Origin: Nymphaea colorata
Taxonomy: Eukaryota > Streptophyta > Magnoliopsida > Nymphaeales > Nymphaeaceae
Length of the DNA stretch: 64,000 nucleotides
NCBI RefSeq assembly: GCF_008831285.2
Contig: NC_045140.1
Location: 1,157,528 to 1,221,527, forward strand
Direction: 5' to 3'
Shown here piece after piece: positions 38,001 through 50,740 of the stretch. Position numbers and translations under genes: made by a program. The notes beneath the pieces were generated by a model. It saw only the letters and a list, made by a program, of their open reading frames with translations. It was not told where the DNA came from and made no database searches. How positions within the stretch are numbered: the first letter of the stretch is position 1; every line of letters begins with the position of its first letter.

Positions 38001-41000
38001 TAACTAACATTTGCTGTATTGAGCATTAACATCTGCATATTGGAATAGAAATACTGAGGTTCTTGTGCCAAAACAGTTTCAGTAATTGTTCTCCTCTGGC
38101 CATTTCCAGATTTGTTGAACTTTTGTGGCAGCTGTCTGTACATGCCTTAAGAGAGGTTCATAAAAGAGCATTTGCGGCTGATGTTGCTGCTGATCCGCTG
38201 CCAGCGTCATTGACAGACATCTCTTATTTGCATGCAGCTGCCTTGCTTCCTGTCACAAAGGTAATTTTGTCAATTTCCAAGTGTCCCCAAGCTCAGGAAA
38301 TTCTTACGCTGACCTCAACTTGTAGTTATTGAGTTGTCATCTCAAATGTATGGATTCTTATATGTAAAATTAAACAACAAATATTTGAATTTTCAGACTC
38401 ATATTTTATGTCTGATGGATGTTCATACCTTTCCATGTGCCTACAAAAAAGGTCACAGCATATGGAGCTATTTCCATAAGAATCTGCAATATTGCACCAT
38501 AAAGTTATCAGTTCATTTTCATTTTTCCTTCAAGAATAATGCAATGTTTTGTTGATGGTAATTCCTTAACTGGAAACACATATTGGCAGGCGAGGATTGC
38601 TCTTGAAAGAAGGAAGTTTTTGAAGACTGCAGATGTTGCTGTGCGTAGGCAAGCTACATGGTCAAGTTTAGCTCATGATATGACTGCTGAGTTCCGTAGT
38701 CTTTGTGCTGAGGAGGTAGAGGATATGCTTCTTAAATGCTTTATCATCCTTATGCTCTAGCTAAATTTGAGAGAGAAAATAGTTATTTCTCTCTTTGTAA
38801 AAGTAAAATAAGCTTTTACTTTTCTTCTTTTTAGGCTTATTTGCAACAAGAATTAGAAAAGTTGCATGATCTAAGGAACAAAGTAAAGTTGGAAGGTGAG
38901 CTCTGGGATGGTCGTGTCGCAAGTTCTCTTGATCAAAATTCTCATCTTGTTTCGAAGGCAACTCGACTCTGGGATTCTTTGTTGTCTCGTAGAAGTGAGT
39001 GCTCCAACTATTTCCTAGTTATTGAACTTGTGTATGTTGATGTTTGATCAAGTTTGAAAATGGTTTAATACGACGGTTGGTACGTTGGTTGTATCCAGTA
39101 CCCTTTCAAATTTGGCCTATGTCTGGGTCATGTTGGGGGCCTGACGCAATGTGGTTTAAGATAGATCAGATCCCAGATTCAGATCCAATTAAGCTTTGGA
39201 TTTGGTTTATTGAGACATTTATGTTATTTTGAGTTTGGATACTTTTATTTATTGGACCCGAGTTTCAATTCGGATTTAAGGGTTAAGCCTCTTAAAGAGG
39301 GCTCTTTTTTTTTATTTACGGCTAACTGTTTATGAAGAAAACCCTAATTCCCTTTTGTTATTGAATTTCCCCACTTTTCCCGTGTTTTTCCTTTCATTGT
39401 TTGCTTTCTGGTGTTTTTTTCTGCATGGATTAGGTTGAGGAACTCTAATCGCTGTGTTAGCGCTGTATTGGTGCCATACCATTTTGACATGGGTACTGCA
39501 ACATTTTAGCAGTACCCAAATGACATGGCTACCACTAACTTTTGGAACCACGTATGTGGCATAATGCTTTCTTTAGCTTGCACACTTTATTACACTTCCC
39601 ATGAACTTAAAACCCTAAAGATTGTATATCTACTGTGTTAAATAAGTCACCATATAGGAAGTTACAATTTTGTTAGGATTGCAGAATATTTATTGGAAGT
39701 TGGAAGTATAAAAATAGAGCTGGTTATGGATCATTTTTCTTGTTAAGATACAATGTTAGTGCTCCCAATAGAGAAACTACTATTTGTTAATTACATAAGT
39801 ATATTGTTATTCAATTAAATTTCACTTCTGTGGTAAAGTTCATATGTCACCAGAAACACACTAACATAATTAGGAACTGATATCTGATCGAGCTTATTTC
39901 CTCGCTTGCAAAGCAGCGAAGTGATATTGATGAGATCCTATAGAAGATAGAAGCTTCTGGCAAACATGACTTGGATCATAATCGTTTGGCAAAACTATGC
40001 TTTTGGCCTCATGTAGCAAAATTACTTGATGTTCTTTTTACCCTAATCACAGTTCTCTAGCACAATTAGAATGAGTTCTCTTACATGGTTCTGTTATTTT
40101 TATGAAAAGGTCAGCATGAAGTTCTTGCCTCAGGCCCAATTGAGGACTTAATAGCACATCGTGAGCATCGGTATGCCCATTTCTTCTATTAGGAGAAGAC
40201 TTCTGTGCTTTTATGTTATTAACTTGTTTCATGACCTCCATTATGTAATTGTGTGGATATAATCTTGTGATTAGGTATCGAATATCTGGATCATCTTTGC
40301 TTGCAGCTATGGATCAAAGTTCTCAGCTGGCTCCAGATACTCTGTCCATCCAAGCTGGTGACTTGAAACATGCTGATAAGCAAGAATATCAAGAAGGATC
40401 ACTTTTAAGTGCAAAAAAAGAAAAACAGAAAAGCAGTTCTGAGCAAATTCATTCGCAAGTAAGTGGCGAAGATACTTCGCGTGTTGATGATAGAGGTGGT
40501 AAGGTTCAGCCAGTTGTGGATGTTGCAGAAGTCTTGAGGTGTTGGACGCATGCATTACAACGGATACATAAACAGGCACTTATCTTGGTATGCATTTTTC
40601 CATGTGCTAAAAATGTATGACTATATTACCACCATTTCTTGTCTCTGTATGTACTATTTACATGACACTTGTTTCATTAAGAAATTGTTTAGAAGTTTTA
40701 CTCTGGTCATGCCATTCATATAGTGGTGGAGCCAGAGATTTAAGGTAGAACCGTAGAGGTGCACTAATTCATAATAATGTGAGAAAGACAATTTAAAGTC
40801 AAATAAATGTTAGAAAAACAAACAACTGCAAAGATGTAAATAGCTATTTCTGGGACAAAATATCATTGACACAATATTTCTTGCAATTAAAACCTATGCG
40901 AATGGGCTAACTTATAACTGTGCCTACTATTCCACGTTCTGTGCTTGGGCTGTCCAATCAGTTGCTTGCTCTTTCATTCTGAAATAATTGTTGGCTACTT

Positions 41001-44000
41001 TGTTTGTATAACAGGCTAAGTCCAATGATGGTGAGGGTCCAGAACTTTTACGAGCCACGACTAGTAACAGCAGCAGCAGCCATGCTGAATCTCTTTCTAC
41101 AACTCTGGCAGAACACCGCCAACACTTGGCTAGTATACAGGTAAATAAGTGTTCTCCAATCACCACTGCTTGTAAAAGTGCATTTCAAACAATTAGAGCG
41201 AGGGGTTAACATAATAAAGAAAAATTTAACTACTCAGGGGAAAATATTGGCAAATATCTATATAACCTACATAGTTTTAGAAAGACTGTGTCTGTGATAG
41301 CAATGGAAATCTATCTCTTTAGGGATCCACTAGTAGGAAGCAACAGATAGCAAATTATTTTGAGATTTGTTAGGAGGTGTTTGCTTGCTTCATTAGTCCA
41401 TCCTTGGGTAACCTTTCCAAAATATAATGTCTAGGGTGGTGGGAAAGTAACGTTGCCATGTTATCCAAGGTGTGTTTGAAACTTTGACTAGTAAAACAAA
41501 CTATTTGAAATTTGATTAAAAAAGACAATTGTTCAACATGTTACATTTTTTTTTTCTTTTCAATAGCTCCTGATGTGGATGGAGCTTTTGTTTGCTCCAG
41601 TTAACACTTATCTAATAATAGTGGACTTAATATTGGAAGCCAGTGTCTCATCCTTTCATGTGGATCTTAATAGAACCTAATTTTTTAATACTTAATAGGT
41701 TAGTTATCCAAATTCAGCACCTTATTAGTTGCTAGACCGGTTGCACCATGCATGATGAGATTCCAAGGGGCTACATGAACTTTCGTTCCTCCAGTTAAGA
41801 TAGATCTAATAATTCTGGACTGGGCCATATCCTGTCATATGGATGTTAAAATAAAATCGAAATCTCATGTCTTGCTATATGAAATTGTATATTTGCAGCT
41901 AGTGCGCTGTGTGTCTGTGCATGTGTATGTGTGGTTGTAAAGAATTTGATATCCGTAATTACTTTGTTTTCATTAAAACTTTAGCAGTATTTACGGTATT
42001 CAACGTAAACCCTCTTTATTTTAACAAATGAACAGTGCAGTGTGTTGGTTAGAAGATAGGGTCAGACGCAAGGGTCACATACAATTATTTTAGAACCAGG
42101 GGAGACTGTTGGAGCATGTGAAATCTTGTACTTATCAATATGGTCTTTGTTGGGAAGTGCATTCATTTTCATGGAGAGAAAAAATATCATTTTCTGCCTT
42201 TTCAGCTTGCTTAACTCACAGGTTCTTTAAGACTTAAGAGGCATTATAAAGGTGGCCCCTATTTGACAGTGATCAACAAAAGTTGGGCCTGTAGGTGAGG
42301 AAGCCAGTAATATCAAAGTGGCTTTTATTCTTATGTTTCATATTCTAGAAAGGCATATGGTACTTAGACATCTTGAAGTACATATCAAGAAATTGGTAGG
42401 CAGGAATGTAGTTAACATTAATAGCTGCTAACCACCTTTACTGAAGGTTTTGAACTTGTCTATCTGATAATGTCGAGAAATGGATTACCTATAAGATGCT
42501 TAACATATTTTTTGTGCCTTCAGGGATGTGGCTCATCTTCCACCCTGAACACAATCCATATTTTAGAACATCTATTACGTGTCTCTTTTTGTTTCCATTT
42601 CCTTCAAATAGAGGTTCCTCTTCTTTGAAAGTCTAAAGTTGCTTTGCTGATGCAATCTCTGGTTCTGTCTGGAAGATGATATTTTGGATGTTCACGTGGA
42701 AGAATTTTGTCATCAATATCGTCTGTTTTAATTCTTGTCAGGAAGTAGCTTACATGCTTATTTGAAAGATAGTAGGACATTATCCAGATTGTTTTGTAAC
42801 TTTTGTTTGCTTTGTGGGCCTGTGGCACTGAACACTTGTCTAGGTATTGTGTTTGTCTTCATGGTACTTGCTTTAACTGAACTTTGCAAATATTATGTGT
42901 CAAAATGAATATTCTCCTCATATGTTATTCATAAAAATGGATTATCTCCTTTTGAGGTGTAGGTGCTTATTAGTCAATTGAAAGCAGCTATCCCGTCAAT
43001 GCAAGACTCTATATCTCAGCTTACAGATGAAGTAAATAGCTTCTCAGCTGTTGCTTTAAGTAATGATCCTACCTGGCTTGCAACTTCAATTCATCCTCAA
43101 AGTGGTGGACGGGCAACAGTAAAGATTTTCTCCAAACTTCTTTGCTGGATAATCTTGTTAATTGATATCTTTGATTTTTTGTTTGTTGAAAAACCTAGTT
43201 GCTTAAATGACAGAATTTGGCATCTCAGCGATTTAAATATTTGTAATTTGAACAGGAAGACAACATTGTCCAACCAGTTGAGTCAGAGAGAAAATTCCCT
43301 CCCCAGCCTGAGCAGTTTTTGAGCAGTCCTGCTCTTAAACTGCCGCACTTGTTTACTTTGACCCCAAATTCTTCTGCCAAGAGTGGCATTGCACAAAGGA
43401 GACAAACAGTATCTGCTCACCAAACCAACAAGCCTGACGAACTAGCAGAATGCAGTAAAGTAGAGCGGCCATTGGTTGCAAGTCATGAAGACAACTCAGC
43501 ACGAGGTCTGCTAACTTGATCTCCCAGAACTCTTGTGTTCTAACCTCATCTCTCATTCTGCAGTCTTCACTAATGTCAAGAGACTCTCAGGGAAAATATT
43601 CCTCAAAAAGTTTGGTTTAGCCAGTATTCCAATGAAATTCAATTATTGCAAAATTTATTTTGCCTCATTCTTGTAGAGAACTCTTGTTTATTGATTGCTT
43701 TGCAGTTAATATTGATGTTAAGTGAGGCTCAGGAAAATATTCTTCAAAATTTTTGGTTTGCTGATTTTCTTATTGAAAATTAATAGTTTATAAAATTTAT
43801 TTTGTGATGCTATTGCAGAGGACTCTGTTCAGAATTTGAAGCGGTCCATTCGTGCATCTGCTCTTTGTGTTCGACCCAATGGAATGGGCCTTCCGAGAGA
43901 CAATAAAATTGATACAACTGAACACTACTTTATACCACTTTCAACAGATGGACTTGCTCAGAAGGATGCTACTGTCAAAGCTACGAACAGAGGCAAACCT

Positions 44001-44623
44001 TTGAGATCACCCCAAGAGCTTTGCATCCTCAACAATGGTTTAGTTGATGAGAGAGATAATGGGTCTATTTTGGACGAATCTGATGATCTAGCGGGTCACT
44101 TGGATCATGCTTGTAGACTTATGGATGATGAATACACAAGCGAGTTTCTTTCACCAGTCAGCCCAAAATATATGGTCGATAATAGATTATCACTGTTTCA
44201 CAATATTTGGGATGGTCAAGACCACGCTCTGTCACCTCCTTTGCTGATCGATGCATCTCTAGCACCTGATACGTATGAAGATTTACTAGGTGTGTTTTAT
44301 TGGACAATTCGTACTCCCTTCTGCATGTTTTTTAGTGTATGCTTTTCATATATTTGTTAGTCACAATATAAGCAATCTCACAGTGTTACGCAAAGATAGA
44401 ACATTGTGTCAATGTGTTGTTCCGTGCACTATGCCCTTGGCATGTTGAGCTATACCTGTGTTATTAGATGATAGTTTGAAAGAGGCATGTGAGGTGTCTA
44501 GTTACAACTTACAAGTTAATGACTGGAATATTTTACAGTCCATACATATGAATATGACATGGAATGTCTTCTTATGTTGCAGCACCATTATCTGAAACTG
44601 AAGATGCTTTAATGGAAAGATGA
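35049..44623 (+). CDS. AUG6: Augmin subunit 6 (HAUS6 N-terminal family)
   Basis: Thirteen exons join into 738 codons plus stop: 35049-35258, 35344-35400, 36405-36499, 38110-38260, 38590-38715, 38835-38994, 40110-40170, 40275-40587, 41015-41140, 42963-43118, 43256-43505, 43819-44289 and 44583-44623. All borders are GT..AG and phases agree. AUG6 belongs to the eight-subunit augmin complex, which recruits gamma-tubulin to existing microtubules for branching nucleation in spindle, phragmoplast and cortical arrays. The start [18 protein letters not shown], the blocks [19 protein letters not shown] and [19 protein letters not shown], and the ending [12 protein letters not shown] match the family; Arabidopsis is about 740 residues. 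The HAUS6-type domain fills about residues 15-230 with coiled-coil-prone helices after it, and the last ~300 residues are Ser/Pro-rich and less conserved. All exons are intact. Confidence 0.95.
40729..40790 (+). repeat. hAT-type terminal sequence remnant in AUG6 intron 8
   Basis: The stretch starting agtggtggagccagagattt resembles the left end of the element at 4083 (cagtggcggagccagaaaa). No matching right end or target duplication was found, so it is probably a decayed copy. Confidence 0.4.
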
Positions 44624-45505
44624 ACATTGACAGTTCAAGCATTGGGTTCTATTTCTTGATTCTGCATTCGCTAAACCCACATTGTCGATGGAGGAAATTT
44701 CATCAGCTATACAGTGGGAACACCAAAACCCATGTTCATGGTGTAAAGTTTGGCAATGCAACTTGATGTATTACTGCCGAGGGGGGATAGTCCCGTCAGA
44801 TTGTTGTATGTCCTTCATGTGGTCGCAATTATTTTTTTATTATCCCTCATCTCAGCTCGACTTTTCTTTTTTTATTATTAAGCAATTTCATGATTCGTGA
44901 GTTTGCTTGTAGCGCCCAAGAAGTTTGTTTCTTCAGTTTGTATGAAATTTCCTCAGCCCATTGCTTTGATAGGTTTTTCAGTGGCAGTTTTTCGCGGCGA
45001 TAGTTCATTGACATCATAAAACACAAAACCAAGTGATGCCCTTGTCTTTTTTCTCATTCAATAGCCTCGCGTGCTACCTGCAAACTGAACCCGTTGTTGC
45101 AGATTGTAACTGATGTTTCACTTTTTTCTCAGTCCGACCCTCAATAAAAAAGAGCTAAGCAGGCCTAGGTGGTGGACCTTAAAAAAGGAGTTAGTCGGTT
45201 TCTAGTCTGGCTAGAAACAGTAAATTAAATAAAAGAAAACCTGAAGAAGACAAAAAAACAAGAACAGAAAAGAGGACATCCAAGAAGAACGAAGTTAAAA
45301 GGATAAGAAGGAAACGTGGTATCTTTTCCCACTGGGTCACTTAGGTGGCCCGTTGCATATGTTCTTGAAGAAGCCGCTAATGTGTACTTCATGCTGTTTT
45401 CCCCAAGATTACACAACTAAAGGCTTTTCTTTTGTTGTTGAACCTCACTTTATACTGAACTGCATTTTCTTTGATCTTTCTAATTTCCTCCTTTATGAGT
45501 AACCG

Positions 45506-45591
45506 AAATTTGTCTCCTTTTCCTGGACTAGAATTCCTTGATCTGGAAAAATTTGTCTTCTTTTCCTGGACTAGAATTCCTTGATCTGGAC
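45506..45591. repeat. 43-bp tandem duplication, one mismatch
   Basis: Units 45506-45548 and 45549-45591 differ at a single base (tgtctcctt versus tgtcttctt). Confidence 0.85.
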
Positions 45592-46165
45592 TCGGTGACT
45601 TTTCAAGGATATGTTAGTCTTTATTTTGGGATGACCCTCAGTGTCAACGGTTTGGAGCCGACATCCGATTCAAATTCAAATTGGGACGCGCTTGCATTCA
45701 ATAAATGAAAGTTCAAATCTGAGTGGTATTTGGATTTGAATTAAATGATTATGGAATTTTGTGATGGATATCCAAATAAAATCACATGTAAGTATAACGT
45801 CAAATCCAGCTTTGAATGAATGACTGATCCTTGTTGGGTTTGTTGGCCGCTTAGCCCCGGACTGGGACCCTGTATTTAATGAAGCAGGTCGGCTCGTTCA
45901 GACGTATCATCTGAGTAATGAGATTTTTTCTAATTGAAAGGGTTTTAGTTTAAGAGGAAGTAGGAGGGAGAGAAAACGTCCAGTAGCTAACCAAGAATGA
46001 GCCTCAAGTCTTTATTTTTGAAGCAGGTAGCTACCATGACCTTATATATTGGACTTCTAAGTTTTCTTTCTTTGCGCCATAACCTTATATATTGGACTTG
46101 ATGGGAATCATTTAAGTTGTTGATTTTGATGAGATCAAACACACATTTGGAAAAGGCTAATGGCT

Positions 46166-46168
<3 letters not shown>

Positions 46169-46206
<38 letters not shown>
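46169..46206. repeat. (AT)19 microsatellite
   Basis: Uninterrupted alternating A and T. A second, shorter (TA)n run lies at about 46371-46396. Confidence 0.9.
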
Positions 46207-46208
<2 letters not shown>

Positions 46209-47603
46209 ACCCCAGCCTGTAAACCTTTGTAAAAGTTTCATCATGACGATGCTAAACTCAAGCGTAGTCATATGCAGTGCTCTATAGTTTTATATGCACC
46301 AAATTCATTGTCATAATAAGATGGATCAATGGCCTTTAACTAAGACTTTTGGTCTCTACCACCATGTCCGTATATATATATATATATATATATATAAATC
46401 AAGATTATTTTTCCTAACCTACTTGCAGGTATTAAAGGTTCTGACTAGGGACGTAGACCGTTTGGATTCGGTCGATTTACCGAACTCAACTTTTTATGGG
46501 ATCGGATTCAAGTTAGGATCCTATCTTTTTTAAAACTGAATTTGGATCTGACTCAAATAGTACCCACCATTTACATGTAATCTGCCCAGATCTTTAGCAT
46601 ACCGAATTCCAATTTAGTTATGAAACTGCATAGAGAATCTGTATCCGATTGGCAAACGGATTCAAAACTTTTACCAAATGCCGTCAAACGTATTTGTAAT
46701 TGAATCAGTAATCGGATATATCCCTAGTTCTGACTCAGTTGCGATTCGGGTTGAAATCTGCCCAAAGAAATATGTAGTCCAGGTTTATGATATGCTTTGG
46801 ATTGGATATCTGACCCGGGTCGTATGTAGCTTCACTTTAGGCCGCCTCTGTATCCAAAGTCCAAACTGGACTTCGCTTTCCATCAGGCGGGCCATTTTGG
46901 CTTTGGGGATATGTATGTCACGGATCGGACTAATATATTTACCAATCCTAAGATCAATCCAGACATATTGAATGCAGTAACGAAAGTAAAGTCCAGCCAA
47001 TATCCTGGTTTCGATGAGCATATTTTTTCAAACAGTTTTGAATCTGAACTAAATTTAACGATCCAAATTCAAACATATTTAAGTGTCAGATCTTGAACTA
47101 CTTGGAGGCGACTTCAGTTGCAGAAATCAAATCCACGCCTGTCCCCAAATCCAAAACCAATCAAGTGGAACAGAGTAACAATAGACTTAGACGCAGTCCG
47201 ATCTACTTATGTCAATCCCTTGGGGAAAACAAGATGTCTTGTTGAAACAGAAGAAATTATTTTTCAATTATGATAGGTCGATTTTGAAAGCGGTTCTCGG
47301 GTCTCTTATCGGTTTGACCTCGTATGCAGATATGGATCTTCGAGAACAATCCATTTCTAGGTCCGGTTTATGGAGGTAACTCGGCATCGTGTTGTTGGCT
47401 AGACCGAATCATTCTTGTTTGAAATCCAAAACTTTCAAAAGCAACACATTTTTTACTAGAGAGGCAGAATATCCAGTATACTACATCCGATCTAGTCTTT
47501 AGATTAGCTTGGCTCCCGATCAAGCTTTATCTTAAGTTCCATGTGGATCTGGTATTCGGTTGTTAATGCCACTGAGGTCAATGCGACCACATATGTCTAA
47601 TCC

Positions 47604-47703
47604 GATCCAAACTCGGAATCAAATTTCATTAAATAAAAGTAATACAAATTGCTGATCCAAACTCGGAATCAAATTTCATTAAATAAAAGTAATACAAATT
47701 GCT
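47604..47703. repeat. 50-bp tandem duplication, two perfect copies
   Basis: Units 47604-47653 and 47654-47703 are identical. Confidence 0.92.
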
Positions 47704-48617
47704 GACCACCTGCCAACCCACATTAAATTTTGTTAATGCAATACAAAGAGTTTGACGTTTTATAATTCAAAACAGAAACTGACCACCTACCAACTCACAC
47801 CTGGCAAGGAATTAAACCTATTGAAATTTCTTGCACACCATTTTGGATGGTTGGCAAGCTTAACTGTGTACGCCTTTATAGGCATAATTGAATGTCACCC
47901 TGAGGCTAACGATATGATTTAGCAGAAGATATGTGGCAACGTCACAAGCCTATTCATGGTCATGAGATATTAGTGGAGAACTTGGAAGTCTCTTTCAGAT
48001 AGGGATGTCAATGAATTGGATATGTTCAAGTACAAATAAAAAAAAAGTATATACCATACTCAAAATTTGATTCTTAAGTTCACAATTTGAATCCAATCCA
48101 ATGTGGCTTTTATTTTCACACCGTCCGACTTTTGTAAAATCTGCAAGGTGCGTGTATATTGGGTTGAATTGGAATAGGATCGGATTGAGACATATGCTAG
48201 GGAACTACTTCATAAATCATAAGTATCGAATTAAGAAATAAGATTGAATTTGAATTTTTTAAAAAATGACATCGATTAGACTCATATTCAGCTTCGGCTT
48301 TAAATGAATATCATACCTAATTCGATTGGAATTTGAATTCAATTTCAAGTAGATGTCTTATATCAAATATCCGTGCATTTTGAATGTCAATTCTTAATTT
48401 AACATAATGTGATTCTAATTCTATTTTATATATATATATATATTTCTCCAATTCTAAAGAAATGTATTTAACAAGCAATTATGTCTTTGACAAATTGTAC
48501 ATCAATTTTTACACTCGTTTGATATGGTTAGCAGCCCTATGTGTTGCTCCAAGATTGTTACACCAAAGAATTGGAAATACAAATATTGAGTTTGTCTATG
48601 GCTTCCCAGCACCATCG

Positions 48618-48693
48618 ACAATGCTCAGGTGGGCAATAGAACACTACTTTTGGGGACAATGCTCAGGTGGGCAATAGAACACTACTTTTGGGT
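48618..48693. repeat. 38-bp tandem duplication
   Basis: Units 48618-48655 and 48656-48693 match at 37 of 38 positions, differing only at the last base. Confidence 0.9.
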
Positions 48694-48769
48694 GCGCAGG
48701 TGTGCAAGAACCTAATCCCACCACTCAAGTGAAGGTTGACCGCCGACCAACCCCCACCCTAACCGTTGC

Positions 48770-49300
48770 ACCAACCCCCTTGGGGATAGATAGTAAATTG
48801 CCTTCAAGAACTCCATGAAGAAAGATTAGACACTAAATACATTGCATATGCACTTGTAAACTTTGTGTCATCTGGATTATCTATCCAATCAGCTTCTAAA
48901 AACACGGAAAAAATCCACTGAGGAAAGGAGGAAATGAGAAGACCATAGGCCATAGCTAATAGTCCCTTCAATGTAGTGACGGATGCATCTAACTGCTCCC
49001 CAATCGGCAGTTAAGAGCACGAAAAGCACCAGTGGAGGTGTTGAACGGTGTTGAGATAGACTTGCAAATGGCCATAGGATCTCCGTGCAGGAGATCCACA
49101 GAAATACTTGCTTTGAGCAAGAATTTGACTCTAGGAGAAATCTTAGTAACCCAAATCAAATCTTTAAGAGAAAACTCCTGTCAAGGCCGAGCAATTTAGT
49201 GCTGCAACTGAGAGGGCTAGTTACAAGTAATCCAAATATCATCAACATTCACCAATACGTAGATTTGGAGAGCCCCAGAAACATGCACGAATAGACTAAA
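48770..49300 (-). mobile_element. Decayed copia fragment: reverse transcriptase end and RNase H
   Basis: Read on the minus strand from right to left: an RT active-site block IYVLVNVDDIWITCN (about 49260-49217; the family has YVDD), a KDLG-type block near 49165, then DWGAVRCIRHYIEGTISYGL (about 49010-48950) and the RNase H block EADWIDNPDDTKFTSAYAMY (about 48900-48840). Stops and frame shifts separate them. No gag or LTR belongs to it on this strand. Confidence 0.75.
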
Positions 49301-49339
49301 CGTAACAACAACGCATTTCAGCAGAAGAAGAACTATAAA

Positions 49340-50740
49340 GGCAAAAATTATGAAGGGAAATGTCGATAAAAACAACATAAATTGGTGGAACGACAACAAA
49401 AGTAAAGGCCAAGTTCAAGACAGGAGCAAGATTGTTTGCCAACTCTGCGACAAGCTCGGACAGAGGACATGCTGCCAAACAATGTCGTCAGATTGAGCGC
49501 CGCTTCAATTCATAACTCCACCCAAGCCTTCTAGTGTCTGCCATTAACTATATTGATGAAAGCTGGTACGCAGATTCAGGTGCATCTGGTCACATCATAA
49601 ACAGCCTTAGCAATTTGACATTGCAATCATCTTATCATGGTAAGGAAAGGGTACGTATAGGAGATGAGTCTATTGTGCCTATTTAGAATACTGGTTCAAC
49701 TGTTGTTTCTCATAAAAATCAGAAATTTTTCAACTCAAATATTTGTAAAAGATGATGATGCTTCTTTTAAGTTATTACCATCTTCTTGTCATATCAAGAA
49801 TCAGACAACAGGGAAAGTTCTTCTCAGGTCAACTAAAGATGGTCTTCACAAGTTGTCAATATTGCAAGTTGATCAAAGCAAGGATGTTACTGTTGGCAAT
49901 ACGGCGATCATTTCAATGTGGCATCAAAGATTTGATCACCTGGCTTTGAAAGTACTTCGGTTTGATTTGAGTAAATTTAGACAGCCATTTGTTGCAGATA
50001 ATGTTTATGTTTGTGATGCTTGTCAGGAAGGGAAGAATCATAAACTTCCATTCCCAATTAGTTTGGATGATATGATGTGACCATTAGAAGTTGTGTCTTC
50101 TGACTTTTGGGGGCCTGCCCAATTTCTATTGTGAATGGATTATCATATTAGATGGTTTTTATTGACATTCATACTTGTTTCTCTTGAATGTATTTACTTA
50201 AGCATAGGTCACATGTTCTAAATGCTTTTAAAAAATTCAAGGAGCATGTTGAGAACCTGGTTAATGCAGAGATTAAATTTTTACATAGTGATGGTGGTGA
50301 AGAATTGTTAGGTCTGAAACAGTTTCTTGATAAACATGGGCATTGGGCATGAAAAGAGTTGTTCTTAATGCCAGAGCGGAATGAATTTGCTAAGCACAAA
50401 GGCAGGCATGTAACTCAGTCAAGACCATCCATGATGGCAAAAGCTGGGCTACCCAATAAATAATGTGGTTATGCTTTTCATTCTGCTATATATCTTATAA
50501 ATAGGAATGCTTACAGATAATCTAAGGGGGCATAGTCTTTATATCTCTTCAGCAAAGCACCTGCTGTAAGTTTTTACATGTTTTTGGCTGTATGCTATCC
50601 ATGCCTTACAGCTTATCTAACCCATAAAGTTGCTTTTCAATCTTAGAGAAAAGTATTTCTTTATGGGCAATTGAGCCATCAGACAAGTTTTCTGGATCCT
50701 GCTCACACCTTTAAAAGACAAGTGAGCTTAGAAAATACGA
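49340..50740 (+). mobile_element. Decayed copia fragment: zinc knuckle, protease, integrase
   Basis: In order on the plus strand: a frame-broken CCHC knuckle (CQLCDKLG, then in another frame GHAAKQC; about 49435-49487), the protease motif WYADSGASGHI (about 49562-49595), and the pre-integrase zinc module (WHQRFDHLALKVL ... CDACQEGKNHKLPF; about 49918-50055). An integrase core full of stops follows (ssDFWGPA near 50100). RT, RNase H and LTRs are missing. It points the opposite way from the fragment immediately to its left. Confidence 0.78.

Larger units (their letters stand above)
44624..48759. other. Repeat-rich spacer after AUG6
   Basis: The first part is AUG6 3' untranslated sequence. It is followed by a 43-bp duplication (45506-45591), (AT)n tracts (46169-46206 and about 46371-46396), a long degenerate stretch rich in 'ggattcg/atccgatcc' words (46440-48400), and 50-bp and 38-bp duplications. 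Open frames at 46678-47096 follow the repeated word composition and resemble no protein family I know. Confidence 0.45.

Noticed and set aside
46678..47096. Open frames in the 46.4-48.4 kb stretch
   Set aside because: Degenerate repeat words (ggatccgattc types) give the translations; no family resemblance.
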